Shown: positions 11,651-24,735 of the stretch, one piece after another
Layout of the letters: each line of letters begins with the position of its first letter
Numbering within the stretch: the stretch's first letter is position 1
Assembly: GCA_022605955.1 (NCBI GenBank)
Contig: JAKCOZ010000007.1
Coordinates: 37,612,991-37,676,990 of the forward strand
Source: Rallus limicola
Taxonomy: Eukaryota > Chordata > Aves > Gruiformes > Rallidae
Direction of reading: 5' to 3'
Length of the DNA: 64,000 nt
Program-made: the position numbers and the translations under genes
The notes under the pieces: model-generated
Told to the model about the DNA's origin: nothing
The model's input: the letters and a program-made list of their open reading frames with translations, nothing else
Databases searched by the model: none

Positions 11651-14600
11651 TTCACCTGTAGGAAACCAGGACAACTGCATACTTTCTCAGTCATAATCAA
11701 GATTTTACTATTCAAGGCTGAACATCTAAATATGCTATCAGGGCCTGGAACTTGAAGTAACCCTGCCAAATAGAAGAGGTGAAGAGACAGTCCTTTTTAT
11801 TTCTTCTCCTTGTCCATGCTCACACTTTCTGTTATGTCTTCAAAAGAGTTAGCAAGAAGCCAACTTCTATATAATCTCTGTAGTTTTAGTAGGAAGACTT
11901 CTTTTTTCCCCTGCAGTTTAATGTACTGATATGAACAGAAGGTTGCATGTCTCCATCTTTCATTCAAAAAATGTGTAAGATGTGAACCTCAAACTACTGA
12001 AAATCAGCAGGCACTTTCTTTTTCTCAAAACCTTGTCTTAAAATTCAGTATTGGGGCATTGAGTTATATTAAATTTCTTAAGATTTAAAATATTTTTCTG
12101 TAGCAATATAAAATAAATAATAATTACTACTAATAAAACCCAATGAATAAATATTATTTTCTGAAATGAAATAATATAAAGTAATATTGGATATATTTAC
12201 TTTCTTTTCTTTAGCAAATGTTTAGTATTTAGTGCTTTGGAACAATACGTTGCTTCAAAATTCCCTTTGGTTGGTTTTGTAGACAAAATAAATTTTTTTT
12301 CTAAGTTGCAGTATTTAATTTGATCAAAAGTTCTTCATCTTTCATTCTTCTAAATAACATTATTTTTAGCTATAACATGTTTGTTTTTCTGTTGGTGAAT
12401 CAAAAATTATTTCCCTACTTGTATTCACAAGATTTAATTACTAGATTTTACTACAATCATTCAAAAGAAAACTATTCTCCTTTAAGTTATTTCAAAATTT
12501 TAGTAAATGAAAAGTACTGAAGCTCTCATTTTTTTAACATTTCTCTCATTTGAAACTGAGGTCATTGCAGAAATCTAAAAATGTCTGCAGTAAATAAAGA
12601 AATATTATTTCCATATAAATGTTTACAGATTTTTTTTTTTTCCCTGAATGGAAAATTGGGCTTTTTCTGATTGTATTTCTGAAATTTTATACAGAACACT
12701 AAAACCTCACTGAGATAAATACAGTGACATGTTTTTGACAGACCATCCTAATTCAGGAGCTGTAATTGTACTTATAGTTCATACCTGTTCAAGAGAGAAC
12801 TCCAACAGGGAAACTAAGCCATGTTCACAATGACAAGTTTCTATACTTCTGTACTGACTCTTAAAGATATGGCACTGAGCTATTGTATAAGTGAAGATGA
12901 TTGTACAGAAACACGTTCCTTCTGATTACTGTACCTGAGGAATCCATGGGAGACCATAAGCAATGCACTGTGCATCCACTCAGTGCAGCACAGTAAATTT
13001 TCACCATATACTGAAGTTATTTCCAATATTAATCATCAAAGGTCTTTGCTGATCCCTGAACTATGGTCTGATGGGATGTTAGCAGCTCCTCATATGTATC
13101 CGAACAGAGATGCTATCAGCCTTTTTTTTTTGGCAATATTCTGGTAATATTTTCATACTACATATTGAAGCTTGTTGTGTGCATATATAAACATGCATAT
13201 GTGTAAATATGGTTATGTATGTAAAATAGGTGCATATAGCTGTATATATATTTATTGCATATTTTATGTGCATGTATATCTATATATAATACATATCAAT
13301 GGACTTTCCTCTGTGTATGTTTTTACATTTATTATTTTCTCATTATACAGATACAAGTTCAGTAATGAAGCAATATAGCAACAGAAACAGGTCTTCCTAT
13401 ACAAATAACATTCTTACCCCAGCAGTAAATAATGAGCACATGATTTCTCTCAATCTCATTTTCCACTCTGCTCTTCTATTCCATTCAGTGCCACATCTTT
13501 CCTCTGGCTAATTTCAACTCCTAAATTTCTTCCTTTGACTCATGCTAGATCAGATTGCTAAAACAGTCTAGAAGTGCAAAGACCTGTTTTTGGATCCTCT
13601 GCTCATTCAGAAGCAGACTTGTACCACAGATCTACATTTTCTCACAAAGGGCTAAGGGAATCACAAAGCAAGGGAATCAGAATATATTTTGTCAGGGTAA
13701 TTTTAATTTTCCTAGAAAGATTACAATCTCATCCTAGAGACAACAATCTCACAAATTGAGAATTATAGCTGTCCAATCTAAGCCCAAACCCAATACAGTT
13801 CTAAAGTAAAATAATATTACTTTGGAGCTTTCTTGTTGGCAGCTTCTAATCCTCACATGAGCTGCTAACAATGGCAATTCAGCCAGCCATTGCACAGTTG
13901 GCTTCCTAGGCCTCAACTGTATGATATATATGGTCTGAAGCAGTCATATTATGAGAGAAGCAACAAGTTTCCCCAGCTGTGGGCTGCCAAGAAGTAACAG
14001 GCCCTGGACCTGTCACCCATTAAGTGTCATACCTTTCATAATCTTTGCAAAACTGGGCAAAACTCCCTTGCCCTTCTTTATGTTTTGTTTTGTTTTTTTT
14101 TTTTTTTAAGTTCACTAGAATTCTTCTGTTTGATGTGTTTTCACAAAACGTTTTTTTTTTAAATAATTGCCTTTGCTATGTGCATGCCTTATCCTTTTGA
14201 GTTCTTTAAAGTAGCACCAGCTACTAAAACCATGCCTCTTTTATTCTTACTTTTTTATTAGTGAACATTGGGTAAGTGGATTGTAGTAAGAAAAAACTCA
14301 AGGATAACTCTACACTGCCACAATGGGCATTTTTAACCTTAAGACATTACAAGACTAAAAGAGTAGGAAATGAATAAAAACATTTTCTTGGAAGTAATTT
14401 CTTCATTTACAGATGTAGACTGAGATTTGCTAAGATGATGATTTAGCTGGCAGGGTGTAACTTGATGAGAAATGATAATAAAATGGCTGTAGGCCAAACC
14501 CATAAAACAAGGTAGAAATTTTCGACATAATCACATTTCTGAGACAGACATATGCAAAATGCTTTAGACTAGATGTAAACATTTATTGATATTGGTATCT

Positions 14601-16423
14601 AGTAATCGATAATTCTCAATGCCGGAAGCATTTTGGGCAGAGATATTCAAGCTAAAATTAAATTTTATTTTCACTGCATGATTGGAAAATAAAAATATTG
14701 CCTCAAGGATAAATTGCAAACTTTTTCTTCAGGAGCTATTCATAAATAGAAAAATAAATAATTTGGTGACTCCTTATAGTTTTAGTGCATGTGGCATCAA
14801 CAGAAGAGCTAACAAATATGGGAAGATTGTTGTTAAAGTTGGAGTTTTCTCTTCTTGCTCTGCTTTTCCACATTGGACTCATAAACTTTCTGTCCCTGTA
14901 ACACAGAACACATCTGTAGACCAGTATCACAATTTGGCAAGAGACTCATGTTGGGAGATTTTAATGTTTAGTGGAAGAACTTTATATGGTTTGCCAGGAT
15001 GTTACACTGCCAAATGGAAGATGTTGCAGTGGAGTGGAATTAATAATGTATGACACAGATCTTCTCTGGTTTTACTGTTAAGTATTGAGTGAGAAAGAAC
15101 TAAAATCTATTTTTGTCTTTCACTATCACCTTACAGTTACTGCTGCCTAACACCTGTGGGAAGGGTATCTTGATGTTTTTACATAATAGTCAAAGTGCCT
15201 CAGCATGGACTGCAGCTGCTCCAGCCCTGGATATTTCTCAGTATTCATTTAATCTCTAAACATTACTACAGATGTTGCTACTTAGCCTTCAGTGAGATGT
15301 ATTCTTTTGCAATTACCATGGAATATGTCAGCACAGCTGTGATTTTCTTCATTTTTTCCAAATATTCCCTCAAACAAAACACACACAATCAGAAACACTC
15401 GCATATATCTAAATGCAAAGACATGCATGCATAAATGTACAGAGAGTCACAAACTCATCAACAGTTCAGTTTTCAACTAGTCCTTCTGACTTGATGCTGC
15501 TGATCAAATGGGGACAGGAGTGGACGATTTTATAAATACTTAGGGAAATATAATGATATAAGCAATTCTAAACCTTCCTTTACTGTGTAGATACACCTGT
15601 CAGAAAAAGTCTGTTACAAGTATCTCATGAACCAAAAATGTTCTTGCATCATGTAAAGCAAAAGAAGATTCCGGAAAAAAAATAAAATCAAAAAACCTGC
15701 ACTCGAACTCCAGTTACATAAACTTCTTTCATTTTTTAATATTAACATGAAAAATATGGTTTAGCATGTCATGGAAGAAAGAAATGACTGGGAGGGAGAT
15801 GGCACTATTTTATATTTTTCATGGTAACAGAATTTCTGCTAAGGATTGAGGCACGCTGCTCTGATTAAAATTCAAACAATTCACTAACCAACAATGGAAG
15901 ACATGACAAAGAAGAAAGACTGGACCAGAAAGTGAAACACATTCAAATTATTAGTCTGAGATATATTTTCAGCAATGTAAATTATAAATACTTAGATCAA
16001 ATCACAAAAAGTTTGAGACATTTCCTGAATTTCTGGGTCTTGTCTAGTGTCTTTTTTATTGAAAAAAAAATCTGAATTGACACTTATAACTAGGATGTAA
16101 CTTTAATATGAGCAGTTTTGTTATCATTTAAGTATTTAAGAAAATGTCAAGATCTTAATATCATGGCTGACTTTAGTAACTGAAATTTTAAGGGAAAAAG
16201 TTATATTCTTTTAAAGGAACAGATACTCTAATAGCTCTTAATGAGAGAAGATGAGTAGGTTTCATCTCAGATGACTCTGGTTATCTGAAAACTGAATTGC
16301 TAATTAAGCTTTTTCATAGCAAACTGCAGTGGGCAATTTATCCCATCCTAAAGCAAGACTCAAATATTGATTTGCCTTCTGAAGTTCTAAGTAACTTCCT
16401 TCAGACATATATCAGAGATACAA
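11651..16423. other. AT-rich unique intergenic DNA
   Basis: No transposable element or gene recognised over about 4.8 kb. It contains poly-T runs (around 12630 and 14081-14107) and a TA/TG-rich low-complexity stretch at about 13170-13290. A 123-codon plus-strand frame at 14682-15053 is the longest open frame here, with no recognisable domain. The other frames are short. Confidence 0.5.
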
Positions 16424-16510
16424 CTCTCAGAGAATCACAGAATGACTAGGTTGGAAAACACCTTTAAGATCATTGGGTTCAATTGTACATGTCCTCTACT
16501 AAACCAAATC
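16424..16510 (-). mobile_element. CR1 3'-end fragment (reversed)
   Basis: The fragment starts with AGAGAATCACAGAATGACTAGG and continues TTGGAAAACACCTTTAAGATC. This is the reverse complement of a CR1 3' end. Similarity fades after about 90 bp, indicating a short, old copy. Confidence 0.75.
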
Positions 16511-19500
16511 TTAGTACTTCTCAGATTATAAAGTTCATTGAAATTTAGGCCAGGTTAAAGACTTTCTTGAATGGTGTCTTAAAGTCCAGTTTGTTCTATT
16601 TCAGGTTTGGAGAGGCATTACAGAGTAGATGGCCTACCATTCTTCTACTCACAGTATCTTTAGGTCTTCAAAAAGTACAAAATCTGGCTCTACAATAGCA
16701 TTTTTCCAGGGCTTCTATCAGATCTCTATGAGGACATTGTGGTTGTGTTCTAGGATAATATATAGAAAAGCAGACAAGGTTAAAGGTACCTATAAGTTGG
16801 AACATAGATAGACTCAGTTTCCATTTCCTCAGAAAAATCAGTAAAAGCTCTGTCTGCAAAAAGCTTTGATGTATGATGTAATCATGTTCTCATCCATTTA
16901 ATAGAGAATCTGTTCATTTATTATGATTCTAATTTTTAAAAAAAGCATTAAAAAATCAAATGCCTCACAGAAATCTAAGAATATTTCACCGATATTACCT
17001 TTATCAATGTAATCATCAGAAGATGATTAGAGTCATCAAAAGCATCCACAGAGAGTTTGCTTTTCCTAGTTCATTGCATCTTTTTCATTCTAGACTGAAC
17101 TGTGAATTATCATTAGTGTGTCAAGGGAAAGCTGTGTTTAGACTTCTTTAAGCAATTACACAGACTTTTTTTTTTTTTTTAATCTTTCTCTTACTATCTC
17201 TTTTTTCATTTCTGTTTGGTTTTGGCTTTTGTCTGTTCTTTTTCTGTTGCGAGTGAAAAATTCCCTGCTGCTTTCATTATTAATGCACACAAGGACCATA
17301 CAACAGTGAAAGCCAGAAAGCAGAGCTGCTAAAGGATGTTTCTGAGTTTTGTTGCCTTTAATGATGTGGAACAGGAAAGAAAATAATGTCACACTCTTCA
17401 CACTCACGGGAATCTAACCTGAAATAGTGTGAATGTTTAAAAGTCATAAAGGATGTTGCTTACTTTGATATAATAGTGTATGTATCCATAAATTAAAAGC
17501 ACCGGTGCTATGTACTTTTCAACACTCATTTCTCAACTTTCTCCTGTGCACACAGGGAGATTATTTTGTTTCACGGTAGTATAGCACTATAATCTTTCTG
17601 TTAGATTGTCACAATAATAGAAAAACACACTGCCTTTATTTAACTTTATTTTTAGATTTACATGTATTTATTAACATACTCTCCAACATGGAATTCTAGG
17701 GATTCCACATCCAGGGTGTTTTAGCTATTTTAGGGGTTTTTCCAGTTCATTCGTTGCTTGTTTGGGCTTTTTCTTTTTTTTTTTTCCTTTTTTTTAACAT
17801 CACTCCATGACTGTTATATCCTTCATAGCGGATATAGAGGAAGAAGTGAACAAGGAAACTTCAGAGGTCATCAAAAAGGAGACTGGAACAGCAAAAATAG
17901 GAGGAGATTTTACTCCATCTTCCCAGTGTGCTAGAAGAACTGCAAAGACTCAGCAACTCAGATTATATTCACAGATAATGGCCTTTTTGCTTGTTGGTGA
18001 GAAGAGAAAAATGCCATAAATTTATAAAGACCTCAGTAAAGGTTTTTATTCACTTATTCATTCATTTTCAAAAGCTAACTTCTGGATTTATGTTAGTTAA
18101 TGAAAGTCCTTGTTTCTAGTAATTTCTTGAAGATGTGTTTTTAGTCAAGAAGTTCAGAAAGCTCTGTGACCCTACAGACTTTGATATAAAAAGGCAAGGG
18201 TAATTTCATACTTATCTGTGTGTTTCCTTATCTATTTTGAAGTCAATCAAGTGGATTTTTGCAGCCTAATGCATTCTTCAACCATATCTCTATGGTAGAG
18301 GAGAACATCATGTTGGAGACCCACAAACAGGCCTTAGCAGAACTGCTCCATCCACAAAATCCAACAAACGGACTGGCAGCACAAGGGTCCCAGAAGAAGG
18401 GTTCATGAATCTCCTCAGAGGCACTTTATGTTCCCAGGAAATGTGTGTTTGTACATGCTTAGCACTGCATTAACACAACTATGATGTTTCTTCTCCTAGA
18501 ATTTTTTGTTTAGCAGGAGGAGGGAGATCTCAAGCCATATTGGATGAAAGCTGTATTATACTAGGCAAAGTATTTAATAGACCTGCCCTCTGGCACTCAG
18601 TGACATGTCTTTTGAGGCCTTGTGGAGCAAATTGATTTCCTAAGGGTATGCCTTGGGTGACGTGACTTGCCTTTTTCCCTCCACAAAAGGACATTTCCTT
18701 GCAGTGCTCTTTAGCCCAGTGGGACTGGGTGTTGAATAAGGCATTTCTCATTGTAAGAACAAGAGCAGAATCATTAGCACATTGGTGCTACAGACAAGGG
18801 TCTACAGGAACAAAAGAAATTTCCTGTGAAAGTCAGTCTGCCTGCTTATTTGGCTGAGAATAAAGAGATGAAATCTTTTAATTCTAGATGAAATAACTGT
18901 TGTGTACGGGATTGGACTTTTTCCCCTCCCCCTCTATCTCTTGAAATATGTTGGCAGCTGTGAAGATAATGTGTGTCATTGCAATATCTGCAACATTATC
19001 AGAGAAAGCAAGGAAATGGTCACATCCCCATCGTGGTAATAATCTGAATCTATTTCTAAGGCATCAGCATCTTCACCCAGTCTCTGCCTGAATGACAGCT
19101 CAGAGTCTGCAAAGGCATCATAATCTATCCTGGTATGTTGTGAGCAGTCAAGGAAGTTGACAGCTGTTTATAAAAATCAGCATAGCCAGTCGCTTTTTCT
19201 AAATCAGTTTTCAATCATTTTTATATCTATGTATGTCTATGTACAATATCTATGTGGTAGCCTGATATGCTCTGTACAAATTAAGGAGGATTTCCATCTA
19301 TGACTCGGTTTTATCTTTTTTGTTCTTTCTTTTTATTATTAGAATATTGGTCTGTCAAGAATGAGACCCCATTGTGCTAGCAACCATGTAAATACTTACT
19401 AAAAAGAGACAGTTACAGAAGGGAATGAAAATAAAAGGTAATGAGAGTATTACTGCCCTTAAAGGCATAAAATAGGGAATTATTAGATTAATAGTGTAGG

Positions 19501-20913
19501 ATTGAAGATACCAAACTAAAAAGGGAAGTCTGTGACAGGGCTCAGGACAGTCCAATCTTTTGCACGTGTTCTTTTTCAGCCAAGGTTTATAAGACACATT
19601 TAAGCATATTCTTTATCTAAGCATATGTTAATTTTCTTTGAAATCTGTTACTGAAATTTTAGTGGGTAACCCTTTCATTGTTGCAAATTATGACTGCTTG
19701 CAAACCTGGTCAGGGATGCTGCTACTGTGCTCGCATTTTAACCATCAGTTGTTCATATCAGAAAGCAGTATCAGACAAGGCTCAAGGGCGACTCCAAAGG
19801 TATAAATCAAGGAGTACTAAAGGTCAAAGCTGAAGCAAATTTCCAAAACTATTAAAGAATTAATTATTTGCTTAGCTTCCAGAAAGCTACAGAGAACGAT
19901 CTGAAAGTCTCCTTTTTTTTTTTTTTATTTTTATTTACATTTTAGGAGTTGAGACAATGTAAGAAGTGATCTGTACTGAAGATTAGTTGATACATAATTC
20001 AGGTGTCTGGGTCCATAACCATGACTTATACACATACATTCTTGGCGCAGGATAAACTGTGCACTAGAATATACATCCAACATGAAACAGAGGTTTGCCT
20101 CAAAGTTCCTTAACCCAAATCCTGAGAAATGTTCCAGGAAAAACTTAGGTCTCCATCAAGCACAGGCTTTAGGGCATACAGGACAGAAATTACAGTGCCG
20201 TCTAACAGTTGCTCTGTGATTTTGGTCAAAAGAAGAAGGTACCAAAACACCTCTCAGAAGGTGAATATGAGCACTGGGAAACACTTTGAAATGGGGTCCA
20301 CAAGGAACATTAGATTAAGCAAGAACTCTCAAAGTGAAAAAAAGTAGTTGAACTTCAATAAAGTCCTCATTCTTCTAAGCTTAGACATTACAGTCCAAGT
20401 ATTCAGTCAAATCCCTTATAAAGTTCCTTGAAGATTAGACATCAGCTGTGGTTGATCTGGTTTCCCTTACCACTGCCTAGGTACATACCTCCACCAAAAG
20501 ACTGTCCTCTTCTTGGAGCTAGTTCACATTTCCTGGGCTATTTAAAGATCAGTTGGAAAAAAAAAAAAACAAAAAACTGGATAGAAATGAAAATCCTGAA
20601 GGAACATGTAGAAATGGTACAAAGTAGCATGTAGCCACTTTTGAAAAGAGGAGATGGCTAAGCAAGGTTATTAAGGTGGTCAGCTGAATATCAAGATTAG
20701 TTAACTAAATTAATATAAATTTCTCTTAGGAATAACTACCACATATTCAGGAATACCTAAAGTATAACCTAGAGAGAGATGTGTAGACAAGGAAACAAAC
20801 ACCACAGCTCAAACTTTGGCCATGTTAGAAGAATATTCTTTCTTCTCTGAGTTTACTTATTTCAGTAAATATTTTGATATTAACACTATAATAAAATTAA
20901 GATACTGAACTCG
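16511..20913. other. Unique intergenic DNA
   Basis: No clear element was recognised. It includes poly-T tracts at about 17166-17180, 17770-17795 and 19910-19926. A minus-strand 73-codon frame at 18530-18751 has a faint resemblance to a retroviral integrase N-terminal region, but too weak to call. Confidence 0.5.
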
Positions 20914-22092
20914 TGGTGGTGATTGAGCCCTGGCTAAAAGCCAGATGCCCACCAAAATTAGTCTATTCCTCCCCTTCTTAGTTGGACAGGGGAGAAAAAA
21001 ATAAAATTGGGCGGCTCAAGAGGCAAACTCGTTAATGATGCAGGCAAAACAGACTCAACACAGAGTGCTGAAGAGAAAGTTATCTAATTTATTACACTAA
21101 AGAGAAAAACAGTGAAAAAGAACCAGTCAGGAGTGCAACCAACAATCTTGAAACAAATGCAACCAGGCAAACACTTTTCCCCCACCCCACTCCCTCATTA
21201 GCAGGCTTTAGTTAGAAGTTTGCTCCCTTCTTCCCTCCTGTTCACAGTCCAGGAGGGGCAGGGACTGGGGAAAATGGGGGTCTCGGTAACACCTTCCCCC
21301 ACCCCTCCATTCTAAAGCAGACTGCCCTTTCAGCCATGATTTTGCTCCCTTCTTCCCCTCTCCTGCTCGCGGCACAGGATGGGGGGGCAGGGACTAGGAG
21401 ATGGGGGCTTTAGTCAGTCCCTTGCAAGATGGTTTCCTCCTCGGCCGGGATGTGGGCATCCATTCCACACAGCCTCCCCCTGCTGCACCGTAGGATCTCA
21501 CCCACGAGAGCCAGTCCTCCACGAACTTTCTCCAAGGCAAATCTCTTCCCACCGGGCTTCATCTCTGCTCTGGCAGGCAGCAACAAATCACAGTGTCTCT
21601 CAGTCCCAGTCCTCCACGGGGCTATGATGCCTCCCTCAGCAAACCTGTTTGGCTCATCTCTGTAGGTCGCTTGTGCTGGCAGGGGCTCATCCCAACGCAA
21701 GTCATGGCATCTTCTCTATGTCTCCAGCGTGGAGCCTCTCCACCGGGCAGGTCGGGTTTCTGCCTCCTCCATGGGTCCTTTTCTCCCGCTACTCCACGGG
21801 CTGCAGGGGCATCTCTTGCCGGGGTACCTGGGTGCCTCCTCCCCCAGACTTCCCGGCCTTTTGTGTCTGTCAACTGCTTACATTTATATGCAAATATACA
21901 TCCCAATGTCCTTAATGGGCCAAAATTTGCAGCCTTCCTGGCACTCGGTGTTCTGGTGGTCTTTGTCTCCTATATGTGATTCTCAGAGGCGCTATAACCA
22001 GGCTTGCAGAAGATTCCAGTAGGCATTTTCTGCAGCCCCTGGCCCTCTCTCTCTCTCTCTCTCTCAGTAGCCAGCTATGCAAAACTGCAACA
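20914..22092 (-). mobile_element. ERVL-like solo LTR, diverged
   Basis: The left end reads TGGTGGTGATTGAGCCCTGG, followed by GATGCCCACCAAA, CCTCCCCTTC, TTGGACAGGGGAGA, a GCAAAACAGACTCAACACAG block and a C-rich middle. Near the right end are GATTCTCAGAGGCGCTATA and a final AACTGCAACA. The order matches the LTRs at 23.5-24.6 and 36.5-37.7 kb. The strand is set by treating the GAGGCGCTA side as the LTR start. Overlapping open frames of 70-128 codons on both strands are by-products of its GC-rich sequence. No clear target-site duplication is seen. A (TC)n tract lies at 22043-22068. Confidence 0.72.
22043..22068 (+). repeat. (TC)n dinucleotide repeat
   Basis: About twelve CT/TC units near the right end of the LTR at 20914-22092. 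Confidence 0.9.
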
Positions 22093-23490
22093 CTGGTTTA
22101 TTTAAGAACCAAAATTCAAGAAGAAACAATTTTACCTGTTATACTCAGGTATTAGTTTCCAGCATTTGGGTAGTAAAACGTCTTGGGTAAATCCAGTTTT
22201 GTTACTTGAAGGTATGGAAGATGTATGTTGTCAGTACAGTTTCCTGCCCTAGGTTACTTAGTGTTGTCATAACTTCCATATGCAACTCATGCAGTATGTG
22301 GAAATGAACAAAGAAGTGCATTGCACTTATAACTAGAATAGAATTGATTGAGAAACCCAACTCACTTTCTTCTTTAAGGGAACATGAACCTTCTGTTTTG
22401 ACTTTCCTCAAAACTGGAGTCACCAAAATATTAAGACATTATGAACTCTTGTTTTCCTTTGTATCCTTGTTGAAACTGTTGGTTTTATTCTGACATTCTC
22501 AACAGAGACAAGGACAGAGTGTTTCCTCTTGAACAGTGCAACCACTAAGCTCTAAAATAGAGTACTCTAAGAGTATTGAAGCAAAATACCGTGGTTCAGC
22601 TAAGAGGAAGAGAAAATGATCATTCACAAATATGCTCTACCTGCATAGAACATTTTGCAAAGACTATAGTGCAAAACAAACAAACAAGCAAAGCAAAACA
22701 AAAAGAAAGAAACGAAAACATATAAAGATCTTCCCTTATATAAGATAAATGTTTCAACTCATGGACAATTAAATACAGTAGGATATCCTGTCTTCTGTTT
22801 CTTCCTCCTTATGTTTTTGTTTTATTGGAAGGAAAGAAACACTTGATTAATTAAAATAAAAATAAATGATTGTGAATGGAAAGTGAAAGAAGTTATTTTT
22901 TTTCACTGAAAGAGACAAATATTTGCTATAAGCATTTTATAAAGAATATCCTTAAGACTCAAATATATGGACTTTTCTATGTGGCTAGAAACCGCAGATT
23001 TAGGCACAAGGAAAAAAAAAATCAGTGTGTTTTTTTTAAAGGGAAATTATATCTCACTATCCTACTGGAGCTCCAGGGCAGTGTTCATCATGGGGACCCA
23101 CTAGTTTCTCTATATTGAGATTTTCAGAAATCTTATGAACAGTAAAATTGTGAAGTAGCAGACAAGAACTTTCTATTTTTCAAATCCCATGTCCCCAGAC
23201 TTCACATAACCAAGCAGGCAATACAGTGGCAGATAAACTTCGTAAAATTAGAGGTCAGACAGTACATAGAGGGAAGATACTCCCATTACAGCTGTTCACA
23301 TAAGTGTACGTTACAGGGTCAGACTCTTGCTTCCTGATCAGCTCAAGTTAATCAAGTAGCCAGTTCGTTTCTGAAATGCAGGAGAGCATGAAATACGTCT
23401 TCTTTTGGCACGCAGTATAGCAGCTCACTTTGGCCTGTTGCCATTATCTGCAGATACAGAGTTCAGAACTGTTTTAGGATTTTGTATATC
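22093..23490. other. AT-rich unique spacer between two LTRs
   Basis: No retroviral internal sequence (gag, pol or env motifs) is recognisable between the two same-strand LTRs. They are therefore better read as separate insertions than as one provirus. An A-rich patch with AAAC units lies at about 22672-22715. Confidence 0.5.
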
Positions 23491-23496
23491 CATGTG

Positions 23497-24600
23497 TTTG
23501 TCTCCCCTTCAGCTGGACAGGGGAGAAAATATATATTGAGAGGCTTAGGGGTAGAGATAAGGACAGGGAGAGATCCTTCCGCATTTAGCTTCATGGGCAA
23601 AACAGACTCAAAACAGAATGAAAACTCTCTGATTACACTACGCTACACACAGAGTGAAGCAGGGTCGGATAACGAGAAATACAACCAAATCTTAAAAAAC
23701 TTCCCCCCTGCCCCTTCTTCACAGACTGAACTTTATTCATTATTTCTCTCCTTTCTTCCCCTATTGTGGCTGGGGGGGGAAACGGTGATGGGGGTTTCAG
23801 TCAGTTCCCTTAGGCAGGGAGGGGCGGGGGAAGGGGGTGGAGGGGGAGCATTCCTCACACTCCTCCCCTGCTCCAGCATGGGGTCCCACCAATGGGAGAT
23901 AGTCCTCCATGAAATTCTTCAATGTGAGTCTTTTCCCACAGGGATTCGGCTCTTCATCAACTGCCCCAGCGTAGATCATTTCTATGCGGTTAAAATCCTT
24001 AGGCCCAGACTGCTCCAGCTTAGTCCCCCACAGAATCACCAGTCCCCCCAGAAAACCTACTCCAGTGTGGGCCAGTTTCTCCATGGGCTGCAGGTCCTGC
24101 AAGGAGCTTGCTCAAATGTAGATCACAGCATCTTCAATATATCTTTACCCACTCCGGTGTGAGGTCTTCCATGGGCTTCAGGTGAAATCTCTGCTCCCTA
24201 TCATCTTTCATGGGCTGCAGGGGGATGACGTGATCCACCATGGTCTTCTCCATGGGCTGCAGTGGCATATCTTCTCCGGTTCCTGGAGCGCCTCCTCTCC
24301 CCTTCCTCATTGATCTTGGTGTCTGCAAAGTTTCTTACACCTTCTCATTCCCTTCTCTTTTGCCAATAATAAAAAAAAAAAAAAGGAGCCATTGGTGGTT
24401 TTTTTTTCCTCTTAAATATGTTATCACATTGGTGCTACCACTGTTATTGTTTGGCTTGGCCTTGGTCACCAGTGGTGGGTCCATCCTTTAGCCAGCTGGT
24501 ATTTACTCTATCAGACATGGGGAGCTTCTAGCTGCTTCTTGCAGAAGCTATCCCTGCAGTCCCCCTCCTCCAGCAGAACCTTGACACACAAACCCACACA
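23497..24600 (-). mobile_element. ERVL-like LTR, nearly full length
   Basis: The left part carries CCCCTTCAGCTGGACAGGGG, GAGATAAGGACAGGGAGAGA, GGCAAAACAGACTC and a C-rich middle. The right part repeats a TCCATGGGCTGCAG-type motif several times. It then shows TTGGTGTCTGCAAAG, a TATGTTATCACATTGGTGCT block, and ends at ACACACAAACCCACACA. It contains the longest open frame in the window (226 codons, plus strand, 23482-24162) and 101- and 64-codon frames on the minus strand. These lie in LTR sequence and have no domain motifs, so they are not called genes. Confidence 0.8.
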
Positions 24601-24604
24601 TTAG

Positions 24605-24735
24605 CTAACAGTCTTTTTCTCAATTCATGAGCTTTTCCATCCTGTTTTCTTCCTCTGCCCTACTGGGAGCTAGAGGGGGAGCGGGGAGTACCTGGGTGGG
24701 CATTTGACAGCTGGCCTAGGCTAACCCAGTACAAT
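24605..24735 (+). mobile_element. ERV LTR 3'-end fragment abutting the previous LTR
   Basis: TTCTCAATTCATGAGC, then TTTTCTTCCTCTGCCC, TGGGAGCTAGAGGGGGAGCG, GGGTGGGCATTTGACAGC and CTAACCCAGTACA follow the order of the last ~130 bp of avian LTRs. Compare the end of the 45.9-47.1 kb element. It is in opposite orientation to the LTR immediately to its left. Confidence 0.5.

Noticed and set aside
23482..24162. 226-codon plus-strand open frame, the longest in the window
   Set aside because: It lies within an LTR, antisense to the presumed LTR direction, in GC-rich sequence with few stops and no domain motif. The sibling LTR at 20.9 kb has different frames.
20914..24600. A complete provirus bounded by the two ERVL-like LTRs
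   Set aside because: The 1.4 kb between them has no primer-binding site, polypurine tract or gag/pol/env similarity, and the LTRs differ strongly.
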